A stretch of 52,534 nt of DNA from Candidatus Zhuqueibacterota bacterium. Lineage in GTDB: Bacteria; Zhuqueibacterota; Zhuqueibacteria; Thermofontimicrobiales; Sulfurfontimicrobiaceae. The notes under the pieces are model-generated. The model did not search any database. It was given only the letters and a program-made list of their open reading frames with translations, and was not told the origin of the DNA. Made by a program: the position numbers and the translations under genes. The stretch is from assembly GCA_016927835.1 (NCBI GenBank), contig JAFGMA010000160.1:1-52534 (forward strand), given 5' to 3'. The first letter of the stretch is position 1; each line of letters opens with the position of its first letter. Below are positions 18,334 through 27,175 of the stretch, one piece after another.

Positions 18334-20184
18334 ATGTACATGCAAGATATTGCCCACGATACGTTTGTTATCATTCAATCCGACTGGCATGTCGCCAAAG
18401 CCCGTCAACTCATTGAAAAACTAGCCCCAACGCACGTAATTGTGCATCGGATAGAACAAGAAACGGATTACTATTATTTGTATAGCCGGATCGAAGCACT
18501 CATCATCCTGGGGCGGGCTTCGAATGACCAGACGGTGCTCGAAGCCGAAGCCTTCAACCTTCATGAATACACTGCCACGCCGGTCACGGATTCGTTTGCC
18601 AATGCGGAAACCGCACGAGATCGTACGGTGGTGCTCGAAAATGGGCGGGTGGTTGGATTCTATGATGCCGGCGCCGGTCAAATCGACGGTCCCCGGCGCG
18701 GGACACATAGAGGAATTCCGACGCGCGATGCATCTGTACCACGCGCGCTTGTTGCGGATTTTCCGGAGCAAGTGCCATTGAACGAAACCGCTTCTCTGCT
18801 GCTATCGCTGACCGCGGAAAAGCTGCGCGACGCAGAATTGACATTGGATTTGCCCCCGGGCAGTACCATCGATGTGGTTGTAAAACCCATCCGGGGCTTC
18901 GAAATGTCAGGGAAATGCGAAGGAAGCCTGGTCATTAGCGATGACAAAGATTCATTGCCAAAGCAATTCAAGCTGAAAGCGATCGAAATCGGAATTGGCA
19001 AGATAACAATTTATGCGTTCCATAATAGCAATCCGCTGGGAGCAATCACACTGGCACCAGAGATTGTGCCGGCAGCACAAGCCGTTCGAACAGGCAGAAG
19101 CAATCGCGAACAACCACTGGCAACCATCAGCGTGCATCAACCGGAACTATCGCTGTTGATTTGGGAAGATAAGAATGGCACGACATTAACATTCAAACTA
19201 TCAGCAAGTAATCCGGCGCTGGATCTCAATTTAAAAACCTACGAACCGGTGACCTTGCGCACGGATGCGCAGCAGTACTTCGGGGAATTCTTCAAAGATA
19301 TTGAGGATTTGCCATTAGATAATGATCGGGATAAAATATTGGCTCAACAGCGCCTGGCAGCCAAAGGATCATTGCTGTTTGAAAAAGTCATCCCGAAGCC
19401 ATTACAGGAGCAGTTGTGGGCACTCAAAGACCAGATTAAAACCGTTCAGGTGCAATCCGAAGAGCCGTGGATTCCCTGGGAATTATGCAAACTTCAGGGT
19501 GAGGAAAATGGCGATTTTGTTGAAGGACCGTTTTTATGTGAAAAATTCAGCATCACGCGCTGGCTGCCGGAAATTGGCTTCAAGCCCGAATTGACGCTGA
19601 ATAAAATCGCCCTGGTAGCACCAGAAGATTCAAAATTGCCGCTTTCGAAAAGCGAACAGAACTATATCCAATCGCTGGGGAAGGGGGGCAGGAAGGTCGA
19701 ACGCATTCCGGCAAGAACGCTGGAATTGCTCTCGGCAATGAAATTGGGTCAATATGATTGCTGGCATTTCACCGGGCACGGGAATTTCATTCATCCGGAT
19801 CCGAACCGTGCCGTGATGGTACTCGAAGAACAGGAACAACTCATGCCCGAAGATCTGAGCGGAGTGATGCGAAATCTGGGCAAAGCCAAACCGCTGGTTT
19901 TTTTGAATGCCTGTCAAATCGGGCGTAGTGCCATGTCACTCACCGGGATTGGCGGCTGGGCAGAGCGATTTTTAAGCGCCGGAGCAGCGGCATTTATCGG
20001 CGCATATTGGTCGGTATACGATCAGCCAGCGCATGATTTCGCACGGGCGCTTTACAGCCGGTTAGTATCCGGCGTTGCCATCGGTGAGGCAATCCAGAAA
20101 GCTCGCGTTGCAATAAAAAATACGGGCGATCCAACGTGGCTGGCGTACACGGTTTTTGCCGATCCTTTGGCAACCGTGCGTTGA
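18334..20184 (+). CDS. CHAT-domain (caspase-like) protein with extra N-terminal domains
   Basis: 616 residues, no signal peptide or membrane helix, so probably cytoplasmic. The C-terminal half (about 350-616) is a CHAT protease domain: catalytic His482 in HFTGHGNF and Cys527 in FLNACQIG, both present, plus the typical AYWSVYDQPAHDFARALY ending. The N-terminal 115 residues include ALIILGRASNDQTVL and TVVLENGRVVGFYDA, which look like a CBS-type half domain. The middle (about 140-260; VPLNETASLLLSLTAEK, IRGFEMSGKCEGSLVI) looks like a beta-sandwich adaptor domain of the sort found in NTPase/CHAT conflict proteins; both assignments are by eye. GAAGGAGGG precedes the ATG; the first two Met codons are two codons apart. 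CHAT proteases are often effectors or regulators in prokaryotic defence or cell-death systems; the substrate here is unknown and no gasdermin-like or CRISPR partner is adjacent. Confidence 0.85.
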   Translation: MYMQDIAHDTFVIIQSDWHVAKARQLIEKLAPTHVIVHRIEQETDYYYLYSRIEALIILGRASNDQTVLEAEAFNLHEYTATPVTDSFANAETARDRTVVLENGRVVGFYDAGAGQIDGPRRGTHRGIPTRDASVPRALVADFPEQVPLNETASLLLSLTAEKLRDAELTLDLPPGSTIDVVVKPIRGFEMSGKCEGSLVISDDKDSLPKQFKLKAIEIGIGKITIYAFHNSNPLGAITLAPEIVPAAQAVRTGRSNREQPLATISVHQPELSLLIWEDKNGTTLTFKLSASNPALDLNLKTYEPVTLRTDAQQYFGEFFKDIEDLPLDNDRDKILAQQRLAAKGSLLFEKVIPKPLQEQLWALKDQIKTVQVQSEEPWIPWELCKLQGEENGDFVEGPFLCEKFSITRWLPEIGFKPELTLNKIALVAPEDSKLPLSKSEQNYIQSLGKGGRKVERIPARTLELLSAMKLGQYDCWHFTGHGNFIHPDPNRAVMVLEEQEQLMPEDLSGVMRNLGKAKPLVFLNACQIGRSAMSLTGIGGWAERFLSAGAAAFIGAYWSVYDQPAHDFARALYSRLVSGVAIGEAIQKARVAIKNTGDPTWLAYTVFADPLATVR

Positions 20185-20240
20185 TACATGGACCTGAAAT
20201 CCAGAGCGGAACCTGTTACAACAGATTCTGAAAGGCAGTT

Positions 20241-21689
20241 TTAATCGAGGTACTGCACGCTAAATTCGTAGTCCCATTGATCAAAATACAGGTTTCCGCC
20301 TTCCCACTCGACTTCACCGAGCTGGAAATCAACAGTTTCCGAGCGAGGATGAATTTTCGCCGGGTAAAGCGGCTGCGAGTAATCATCGTTAACCACAAGG
20401 CGATAAACATCGAGGTTACCGAAATAGAACCAACGCACCTCTGGATTCTCGGATTGCCGCAGACCGTAGGATACATCGACTGGCAGCCAGCCGAATGGTT
20501 CAAAATATATTTCTCCCCAATCATGCATACCAGCGCTTTCCGGTTCGGTAGTCCAACCTGATTGCCATTTCGCGGGAATTCCATTCATGCGGCATAAAGT
20601 AATAAAGAGCAGAGTCTGGATGCCGCAATCACCATGCGAATTCCGAAAGGCATACCCGCTGATATTTCGTATTGTCGAATATTCGCGAGCCGATGCCCAG
20701 GGGATATTGCCATCCACCCATGCGAAAAGCTTTTTGGCGATGAGATACGGATTCGTTTCACCGTTGACAATTTTATCGGATTGGGCTATCAAGTCATCGC
20801 TGAAAATGATATGTGGTTCCCGTTCGTATACGAAAGGCGAAAGCGCATCATCCATGCGATAGGGTTCGATGTCTTCAGGTTGAATATTCCGATAAATTGC
20901 ATGACTGGTATAATGGAAAAAAACCTGGAATCTGGTAGGTTGGGCAGGCTTCGCTGTTTTTTCCAGATAAACTGTGCGCTGGAGAAAATGATTCGGCGCG
21001 ATGATACGGCGTTCAGGTTTGGTTGAAATTAGCCGAATCGCTGTTTGGTGCCCTGCTCTGAAACGTGGAAAAGGCAGCCAGCATCTTATTACTTTTCCCG
21101 GAGGTACGACATCTTTCTTCACCGTCAGGGTATATGAAATTCTAAATCTTTTGGGAGACAGAAAATGACCGTGCGTTTTAGCGGCAACTTGAAGGAGCTG
21201 CTCGATATATTGTTCGAAACTGAATGGCATTTCATCAGCAGGCTTCGCATCCGAATTCCCTTCCAGAACCATTTGCCGCCGCTTTCTGGCATTCCTGTCG
21301 ATCCGAAATAAATTTGGGACTGCTTCCACGAAATAGAATTTTTTACCGTCAATTCTCATGAATTCAAGGGCGCAATTTTGCTCCCAGGTGTCAATCATTT
21401 TACTATCCACTTCAGGAATGTAGCGTTTGATTCCGGGCAGCATCGCATCAATGGTATTAGGGAAATCTTTTTTAATACGTTCCAGACGCTCGATTTCAAA
21501 CACCAGTTCCAGCCTATCGCAACCGTATATTTCCAAATTCTCAGCCAGTTCCCTTCGCATGAGCTGCTGGCATTTCGTGAATTCACCCCGTTGGATCAAA
21601 TCCTGAAATTTTTGTGGAAGTTCCGCAAAAGCAAATTGACATACAATAAAAACCAGTGAGATAATCAAGATGGGAGTTTTCGATTTCAT
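20241..21689 (-). CDS. Secreted transglutaminase-like (cysteine protease fold) protein
   Basis: 482 residues from ATG 21689 (AAAGGAACTGCTTT precedes it); the open frame continues upstream to 21866 but this Met starts a clean signal peptide, KTPILIISLVFIVCQFAFA. The transglutaminase-like core is in the C-terminal half: Cys in SHGDCGIQTLLFITLC, His in AGMHDWGEIYFEPFGW and Asp in LPVDVSYG, giving a full C-H-D triad. The N-terminal region has a helical segment followed by a beta domain (RFRISYTLTVKKDVVPPG). Proteins of this kind hydrolyse or crosslink peptides in the periplasm or outside; substrate unknown. It is convergent with the CHAT gene, 56 bases apart, without a visible terminator between them. 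Confidence 0.88.
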   Translation of the reverse strand: MKSKTPILIISLVFIVCQFAFAELPQKFQDLIQRGEFTKCQQLMRRELAENLEIYGCDRLELVFEIERLERIKKDFPNTIDAMLPGIKRYIPEVDSKMIDTWEQNCALEFMRIDGKKFYFVEAVPNLFRIDRNARKRRQMVLEGNSDAKPADEMPFSFEQYIEQLLQVAAKTHGHFLSPKRFRISYTLTVKKDVVPPGKVIRCWLPFPRFRAGHQTAIRLISTKPERRIIAPNHFLQRTVYLEKTAKPAQPTRFQVFFHYTSHAIYRNIQPEDIEPYRMDDALSPFVYEREPHIIFSDDLIAQSDKIVNGETNPYLIAKKLFAWVDGNIPWASAREYSTIRNISGYAFRNSHGDCGIQTLLFITLCRMNGIPAKWQSGWTTEPESAGMHDWGEIYFEPFGWLPVDVSYGLRQSENPEVRWFYFGNLDVYRLVVNDDYSQPLYPAKIHPRSETVDFQLGEVEWEGGNLYFDQWDYEFSVQYLD

Positions 21690-21912
21690 AAAGCAGTTCC
21701 TTTTGAATATCGTCAAGGTAGGATGAAGCAACAAAAAGGGGAAGCAATCAATATCCGAGCGTACCAACATATACACTGATTTTCCGGCTGTCTGGATGAC
21801 GGATGATGCTGATAAATTTTTGATAGACTGGTAGTTACCTGAACGACGCAATATCGTTCTGCTCACCAGCCGGGAATTTCCGAGGGAACATACTTAAGCG
21901 GACAGCGAATTG

Positions 21913-22464
21913 TCACGCGCTCTTTTTTTCGAGGTTCGAAATTCGAGAATCATGTTCGGATAAAGCCTGATCCTGGCTGTCATTTCTTTGCGCTTCTTTT
22001 GCCATATCTTTTTTGAGTCTGGCAGTTGTAGCATCCTGGGCTAGCATTTCCTGACCTCTTATCTCATACATCTTCATAAGTACATCCTGATTCTTGAGTA
22101 TTCGATCAAAAATCTCATACATTTCCTTCCTGGTAACCATATTTTCACGCATGTACTCTCTGTTATTAATCACGATTGTGGTTAAATTCGCGAGATCTTT
22201 TTTCTGCTTCGCCATATCTTTTTTCAGCACCGACACGTCTTTTTTCAATACCGACACGTCTTTTTTCAACACCGACACGTCTTTTTTCATCTCGGACATT
22301 TCGGTTTCCAGTCGAGATGTACTGTTTTTTTGTCCAGTTAGCTCTTCTTTGAGTTCTGCCAGTTCCTCTTTCGAAGCAAGTCTTTGAAGCAGTTCTTCTT
22401 TGGTTTCCCGCAGCTTTTGATCAAGCATTTCAACAGTTACCAAATTCTTGCCGGCTGTTTCCAT
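21913..22464 (-). CDS. Heptad coiled-coil protein with internal 7-residue repeats
   Basis: 183 residues, highly charged, with a continuous heptad pattern over nearly its full length. A block of near-identical seven-residue units, DVSVLKK three times after an SEMKK lead-in and before DMAKQKK, marks the middle. ATG 22464 follows AGGAGAACACA. No signal peptide or membrane helix is present, so it is probably a cytosolic rod or scaffold. The DNA behind the heptads is a 21-base tandem repeat, so length could vary between strains. Function unknown; the closest neighbours are not obviously related. Confidence 0.75.
   Translation of the reverse strand: METAGKNLVTVEMLDQKLRETKEELLQRLASKEELAELKEELTGQKNSTSRLETEMSEMKKDVSVLKKDVSVLKKDVSVLKKDMAKQKKDLANLTTIVINNREYMRENMVTRKEMYEIFDRILKNQDVLMKMYEIRGQEMLAQDATTARLKKDMAKEAQRNDSQDQALSEHDSRISNLEKKSA
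22229..22289. repeat. 21-bp tandem repeat in the coiled-coil gene
   Basis: The 19-base unit ACCGACACGTCTTTTTTCA occurs at 22229, 22250 and 22271, spaced by 21 bases with two variable bases in between. On the minus strand it encodes the heptad DVSVLKK. Near-identity of the DNA implies recent duplication. Confidence 0.9.
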
Positions 22465-22743
22465 TGTGTTCTCCTGGCTGGATCTGCACTATAATTTTTT
22501 AACAATATAACATATTATGTATCTATTGTCAATGACTTTTTGTTTCAGGCTGTAAAACCTTTGAATCATCAAAAAACATCTATCCCAGATCGGGAGATAG
22601 AGAGTGTCTTCGAAAAATCTGAAAAATGCATGGGATTTTATTCCGTTTAATTTCCCGGCCATCAGAAAGTATTACTTGAATAAATGAGATAAATGCTTTA
22701 TATTAGAATCGATTCCGATGGTTTGATATTAATTGGGTGTAAA

Positions 22744-24768
22744 ATGAAATCGCGAGCTTTATGTATATTCGTTCTTATCAGCCTGACATCGGCGAAGGCT
22801 GATGGCGTGATGAAAGTTTTGAATTTACCTTATACATACTTACAGCTAACAGCAGTTGAAATTCACGCTGATATCAATAACCAGGTAGCACAAACCACCA
22901 GCAGACAAACATTTATAAATAATCTGCATCAGGATGTGGAGTTGAAATACGGATTTCCGCTGCCGCTAACTGCCAGTGTTACCAGGCTCCGATGGACCAA
23001 GCACGGTCTTTCGTATCAGGCGGAACTCGTTGGCAAACCGCAGGATACCACCGCGGTGAATCCCGGTGGCGAAATTGATCGGCAATTCGTTGACTACATC
23101 GGGCAAAATCCATTTTACTTCTCTTTTCGGGACAGCCTGGCACACGATTCAACCATCGTTGTTGAGGTAACTTACATTCAACTCCTGAAATATGATTCGG
23201 GGCAGGTAATTTATCGCTATCCGCTGGCGATGAAATCCCTTTTGATGACCCCTCTTGATTTTTTCAAAGCAACGCTCGAACTTCAATCGGAACGCGAGTT
23301 GATAACGCTTTCCTCTTCAACTCACGCAGCGCAAGTTAATTTGAATTCATTCTCAGGAAAGCTGACGCTCGATTTAGAGAACTATTTGCCCGCCCACAAT
23401 TTCGTCGCTGAATATCAAATGGCACAGGATTCGATGGGCATCTTTCTGTTGAGTTCAAAATCCATTGATGGCGCCGGATATTTTATGTTATTGGCAGAAC
23501 CCAATCAATCCGGTGTCGATTCTTCGCAGGTCCGCCGCAATTTAGTATTCATCCTCGACCGTTCAGGCAGCATGAGCGGATCAAAACTTCAGTTGGCAAA
23601 ATCCAATATCGCGTTTTGCCTGGATAATCTGCGACCCTACGATATGTTCAATATTCTCGCATTTAATGAACAAATTGAACCGCTTCAATACAGCGCCGTT
23701 TTTGCCAGTGAGGCGGCAATAATCCAGGCAAAGCTTTTCATGGATGAATTGGCAGCAACCGGTGGCACTGCCATCACAAATGCCATCGAGACCGGATTAG
23801 CACAAGTGTTTCCCGAATCAATGATGAATGCGATAGTATTCGTTTCCGATGGGCAGGGCAAATTGGATCAAAATAAAATTCGTTCAAAAAATATAGACCG
23901 TATCCCGGTTTTTGTCGTGGGTGTGGGTGATGACGCATATCGCTACCTGCTGACACCACTCGCAGAAAATAATTTCGGATTCGCGGCATTTTCGGATGAG
24001 TTGTGGGATGATAGCCAGAATCAGGCATTCTTCAAGAAAATAACTCATCGGGTACTTTCCGAGATACAACTCAGCTTCGACGGCGTATATGTCGACAGCC
24101 TGTATCCGCAAATGCTGCCCGATATTTACATCGGCGAGCAGCTCATTGTTCTCGGGCGCTACGCATTTCCCGGACACGCAACCATCAATCTGCTGGGAAA
24201 TACCGCGCACGAGCCATTAAGTTACACTTTCGATAGTCAATTCTCAGATAACTCCCCGGAAAACCATTTCATCAGTAAAATGTGGGCGAAAAAGCTGATT
24301 GAAGATTTAATCGGTCAACTTGCTGCTTCTGAAGAAGGCTCTGCAGAATATAAAGCACTGATGCGAAAAATAATTGACGTCAGTATCCAATATGGCATCA
24401 TGACGCCTTTCACAAGCTACCAGGATTCCGGCATCCCAACCAGCATCAAGCATGGGCAAGCCAGTTCAAGCTCTAAATTGAATGACCTTGAATTGAATCC
24501 GAATTATCCCAATCCATTTAATTCAATAACCACAATCAGCTTTGTCATCCGACGGTCAGGCGACCCACAAACGGCTGAAATCGCAATTTATAATATTATC
24601 GGTGAGCGAATTCACACAATTCGGATGGATATTCCAGTTGCGGGACGATACGCCATCACATGGGATGGATGTGATGGTTCCGGCAAGGAATTGGCGTCAG
24701 GCACCTATTTTTACGTGCTTCGAATCGGCAACCTGATATTGCATCGTAAGCTGGTTTTATTGAGGTAA
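22744..24768 (+). CDS. Secreted VIT/VWA-domain protein with FlgD-like C-terminal tail
   Basis: 674 residues from ATG 22744 (residue 18 of the open frame), where KSRALCIFVLISLTSAKA makes a signal peptide; the upstream in-frame codons are ignored. An N-terminal VIT (vault/inter-alpha-trypsin) domain (about 20-150) is followed by a VWA domain with an intact metal site DRSGSMSG near residue 280 and the later FVSDGQ. The C-terminus from about 590 is a FlgD/Por-type tail: NPNYPNPFNSITTISF, IAIYNIIGERI, ITWDGCDGSGKELASGTYFY and a final HRKLVLLR. Such VIT-VWA proteins bind ligands outside the cell. It heads a likely operon: the UroD-like gene begins 32 bases after its stop with no terminator between. 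Confidence 0.9.
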   Translation: MKSRALCIFVLISLTSAKADGVMKVLNLPYTYLQLTAVEIHADINNQVAQTTSRQTFINNLHQDVELKYGFPLPLTASVTRLRWTKHGLSYQAELVGKPQDTTAVNPGGEIDRQFVDYIGQNPFYFSFRDSLAHDSTIVVEVTYIQLLKYDSGQVIYRYPLAMKSLLMTPLDFFKATLELQSERELITLSSSTHAAQVNLNSFSGKLTLDLENYLPAHNFVAEYQMAQDSMGIFLLSSKSIDGAGYFMLLAEPNQSGVDSSQVRRNLVFILDRSGSMSGSKLQLAKSNIAFCLDNLRPYDMFNILAFNEQIEPLQYSAVFASEAAIIQAKLFMDELAATGGTAITNAIETGLAQVFPESMMNAIVFVSDGQGKLDQNKIRSKNIDRIPVFVVGVGDDAYRYLLTPLAENNFGFAAFSDELWDDSQNQAFFKKITHRVLSEIQLSFDGVYVDSLYPQMLPDIYIGEQLIVLGRYAFPGHATINLLGNTAHEPLSYTFDSQFSDNSPENHFISKMWAKKLIEDLIGQLAASEEGSAEYKALMRKIIDVSIQYGIMTPFTSYQDSGIPTSIKHGQASSSSKLNDLELNPNYPNPFNSITTISFVIRRSGDPQTAEIAIYNIIGERIHTIRMDIPVAGRYAITWDGCDGSGKELASGTYFYVLRIGNLILHRKLVLLR

Positions 24769-24800
24769 ACTGACTTTTTCTAATGATGAGGAGAGATAAT

Positions 24801-25880
24801 ATGACCACACGCGAACGCTTTAATCGAGTATTGCACTGGCAGCAACCCGATCACGTACCAAACATGGATTTTGGCTACTGGGAGCAGACCTTCACCGAGT
24901 GGCACAAGCAAGGATTACCCGAGCACATTGATAGCAACGTAAAGGCTGAACACTATTTTGGACTTGAAGGCACAGATAGCATCCCTTCTCTGCCCATCGA
25001 TAACGGGATGAGACCGGGATTTAAACACAAGATACTCGAAGACAAAGGTGATCATCAAATTATTCAGGATGGTTCCGGCGTTATTTGCGAGGTGTTTAAA
25101 AAAGATGCATCGATTCCGCGCTATATCAAATTTCCGATAGAAACCCGTCAGGACTGGGAAAGATTCCGGGATGAGCAGCTCGATTATAAAGATCCAAACC
25201 GAATTGGCAAAAACTTGAAAGCCGCTGTCGACGAAGCGCACCGGAATGGGATGCCCATCCGCTTCAATGGCGGCTCACTTTATGGCTGGATTCGCAACTG
25301 GATGGGTGTTGAAAATCTGTCCTATGCGTTGATGAACGAAAAAGATTTAGTTGAAGAAATGATGGAGCACCTGACGCAGATGACCCTCTATCTGGCGGAA
25401 AAAACACTGCCGGGGCTCGAAGTTGATGTCGCCTGGTGGTGGGAAGATATGTGCTACAATCACGGACCGCTGCTTTCGCCAAAATTATTTGAGGAATTGA
25501 TGGTACCGCGCTATAAACGCATCACGGATGCCTTGAAAAAATATGGCATCGATGTAAATATCCTTGATTGTGATGGCAATATCCACGAATTGGTGCCCGG
25601 ATGGCTGCGCGGCGGCATCAATTGCATGTTTCCGCTCGAAGCAGCGCATACCGACTCAATAAAAATCCGGGAAGAATATGGCAAAGACGTGCTACTAATC
25701 GGCGCTGTAAACAAAGTTGAATTGAGCAAAGGCAAAGAGTCGATTGATCGGGAAGTTGAGCGATTAGCTCCCCTGGTAGATGAAGGCGGATTTATCCCTA
25801 CAGTCGACCATCGCGTGCCGCCGGACGTGTCGCTGAAAAATTATCGCTATTATCTAGAGAAAAAACAAGAGATTTTGTGA
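24801..25880 (+). CDS. Uroporphyrinogen decarboxylase-like (UroD/MtaA superfamily) protein, copy 2
   Basis: 359 residues from ATG 24801, which follows GAGGAGAGATAAT; a start at 24783 is in frame but lacks this site. It shares with copy 1 the blocks FNGGSLYGWIRNWMGVEN, EVDVAWWWEDMCYN, NILDCDGNIHELVPGW and VDHRVPPDVSLKNY, so the two are paralogues and not a recent duplication. Like copy 1 it has LDCDGN in place of an HxC zinc motif. Its stop codon is immediately followed by the racemase-like start, implying translational coupling and a joint pathway. Confidence 0.8.
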   Translation: MTTRERFNRVLHWQQPDHVPNMDFGYWEQTFTEWHKQGLPEHIDSNVKAEHYFGLEGTDSIPSLPIDNGMRPGFKHKILEDKGDHQIIQDGSGVICEVFKKDASIPRYIKFPIETRQDWERFRDEQLDYKDPNRIGKNLKAAVDEAHRNGMPIRFNGGSLYGWIRNWMGVENLSYALMNEKDLVEEMMEHLTQMTLYLAEKTLPGLEVDVAWWWEDMCYNHGPLLSPKLFEELMVPRYKRITDALKKYGIDVNILDCDGNIHELVPGWLRGGINCMFPLEAAHTDSIKIREEYGKDVLLIGAVNKVELSKGKESIDREVERLAPLVDEGGFIPTVDHRVPPDVSLKNYRYYLEKKQEIL

Positions 25881-26795
25881 TTGGCTGCAGACTTGAATCT
25901 TGAGCAAATTACGATTGTCGTCACCGATTCCGGGCTGGGCGGTATGTCGGTTGCAGCGGAATTGGCTGCCAAATTACGGGCATTGCGAGCATTTCGAAGG
26001 GTACGTATTGTATTTTTCAATTCGTCTTTTAGCAAAGACAGTGGTTATAACCGACTCGAAAAGCATGGGGACAAGCTGCGTATATTCAATCATGCACTGG
26101 AAAGTATGCACGGCAAGTATGCCCCGAACCTGATATTAATTGCATGCAATACGCTCTCGATATTATTTCCCGAGACAGCATTTGCGCGAAAAAAATTGGT
26201 TCCTGTAATCGGAATCGTCGAAGCCGGGGCAAATCTTATCGCCGAGAAATTAAGGTCCGAACCCGAATCGAGGGTGATTTTGTTTGGCACGCAAACAACA
26301 ATTGATGCCGGCACCCATAAGCGCGCTCTTATCGATGCGGGATTGGAAGCGAATCGAATCATTCAACAAGCCTGCCCAATGCTCGAATCGGTGATCGAGG
26401 AAGACGTTGAGAGCGAACAAACCCGATGCATGATCAGCGAATTTGTACGCAAGGCTTTAGCAAAACCGGGGGCGCATTCGGATCCGTTTTTCGCCAGCTT
26501 GAATTGCACACATTATGGCTATGCAATGAATTTTTGGAGAAGCGCCTTCATCCAGCAGCATCGCGTACCATCGGATATTTTAAATCCAAATTCGAGGATG
26601 CTCGCTTTCCTGGATTCTCCTGAACTTGCGAACCGGTTTTCTGAATCGATAATTGAAATGGAAGTTGTTTCGCGGGTGGAAATCCGCCACAGGACGATAG
26701 GCTCGATATGCAAGCTGCTCCGACACATCTCCCCTATCGCGCATGCTGCTCTGCACCAATATCAATTCAATGTCAATCTATTCGAAATCGAATAG
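25881..26795 (+). CDS. Asp/Glu racemase-like protein (MurI superfamily)
   Basis: 304 residues starting at TTG 25881, directly after the UroD-like stop; the first in-frame ATG (GGMSVAAE) would cut the fold, so TTG is the best start. The racemase signatures are all present: VTDSGLGGMSV (DSGxGG), IACNTLSILFP with the first catalytic Cys, and ASLNCTHYGYAM with the second. MurI makes D-glutamate for peptidoglycan, but the family also includes aspartate, hydantoin and maleate enzymes. The insertions (LRALRAFRRVRIV and FNSSFSKDSGYNRLEKHGD) and its coupling to a UroD-like gene make a role other than cell-wall D-Glu supply possible. Confidence 0.75.
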   Translation: MAADLNLEQITIVVTDSGLGGMSVAAELAAKLRALRAFRRVRIVFFNSSFSKDSGYNRLEKHGDKLRIFNHALESMHGKYAPNLILIACNTLSILFPETAFARKKLVPVIGIVEAGANLIAEKLRSEPESRVILFGTQTTIDAGTHKRALIDAGLEANRIIQQACPMLESVIEEDVESEQTRCMISEFVRKALAKPGAHSDPFFASLNCTHYGYAMNFWRSAFIQQHRVPSDILNPNSRMLAFLDSPELANRFSESIIEMEVVSRVEIRHRTIGSICKLLRHISPIAHAALHQYQFNVNLFEIE

Positions 26796-26864
26796 CTTTT
26801 TTTACCTGGCTGCATTTATAGAAATCGAGTATTAATTGAGACCCAATCAAATCGGAGAAAGCAG

Positions 26865-27080
26865 ATGTCCAAATTAAAACTGGTGAAAAATTTTCCCAAC
26901 CGCGTCGCAGCGGAACAGGCGCAGGCGTTTCTTCAGAGTGAAGCGGAAATTCAAAGCATTGTTCAATCACATGATTTTGGAATTTCCGGGGCAATGCCAA
27001 GAGGGGCGGATGTGTTGGTCGAAGAGGAGAATTTTGAGCGTGCATTCGAGTTGCTGGTGGGCATGTTCGATGGTATTTAA
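26865..27080 (+). CDS. DUF2007-like small protein
   Basis: 71 residues, start ATG preceded by GGAGAAAGCAG. The pattern KLVKNFPNRVAAEQAQAFLQ then IVQSHDFGISGAMPRGADVLVEEENFERAFELL fits the DUF2007 (putative signal-transducing) ferredoxin-like fold, in which an N-terminal helix selects residues for movement between pools. No function is established. It lies 69 bases after the racemase-like gene on the same strand and is probably the last gene of that operon. Confidence 0.75.
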   Translation: MSKLKLVKNFPNRVAAEQAQAFLQSEAEIQSIVQSHDFGISGAMPRGADVLVEEENFERAFELLVGMFDGI

Positions 27081-27175
27081 TGCCCATCCCAAAAACTCTA
27101 TTTCAAAGATAAATCAGGCATTTTGAAACTTGCAATTTTAAACCGTGCGATAGGCAGGATTTCACCTGACGGGAA

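Noticed and set aside
18334-20184. CHAT gene as part of a CRISPR-linked or gasdermin-linked cell-death operon.
   Set aside because: No CRISPR repeats, Cas genes or hydrophobic gasdermin-like neighbour are present; the next gene is convergent.
22094-22387. Plus-strand ORF rich in Phe and Ser.
   Set aside because: It is the antisense of the heptad repeat gene (the DVSVLKK repeat reads as SFFNTDT on the other strand), with no start signal.
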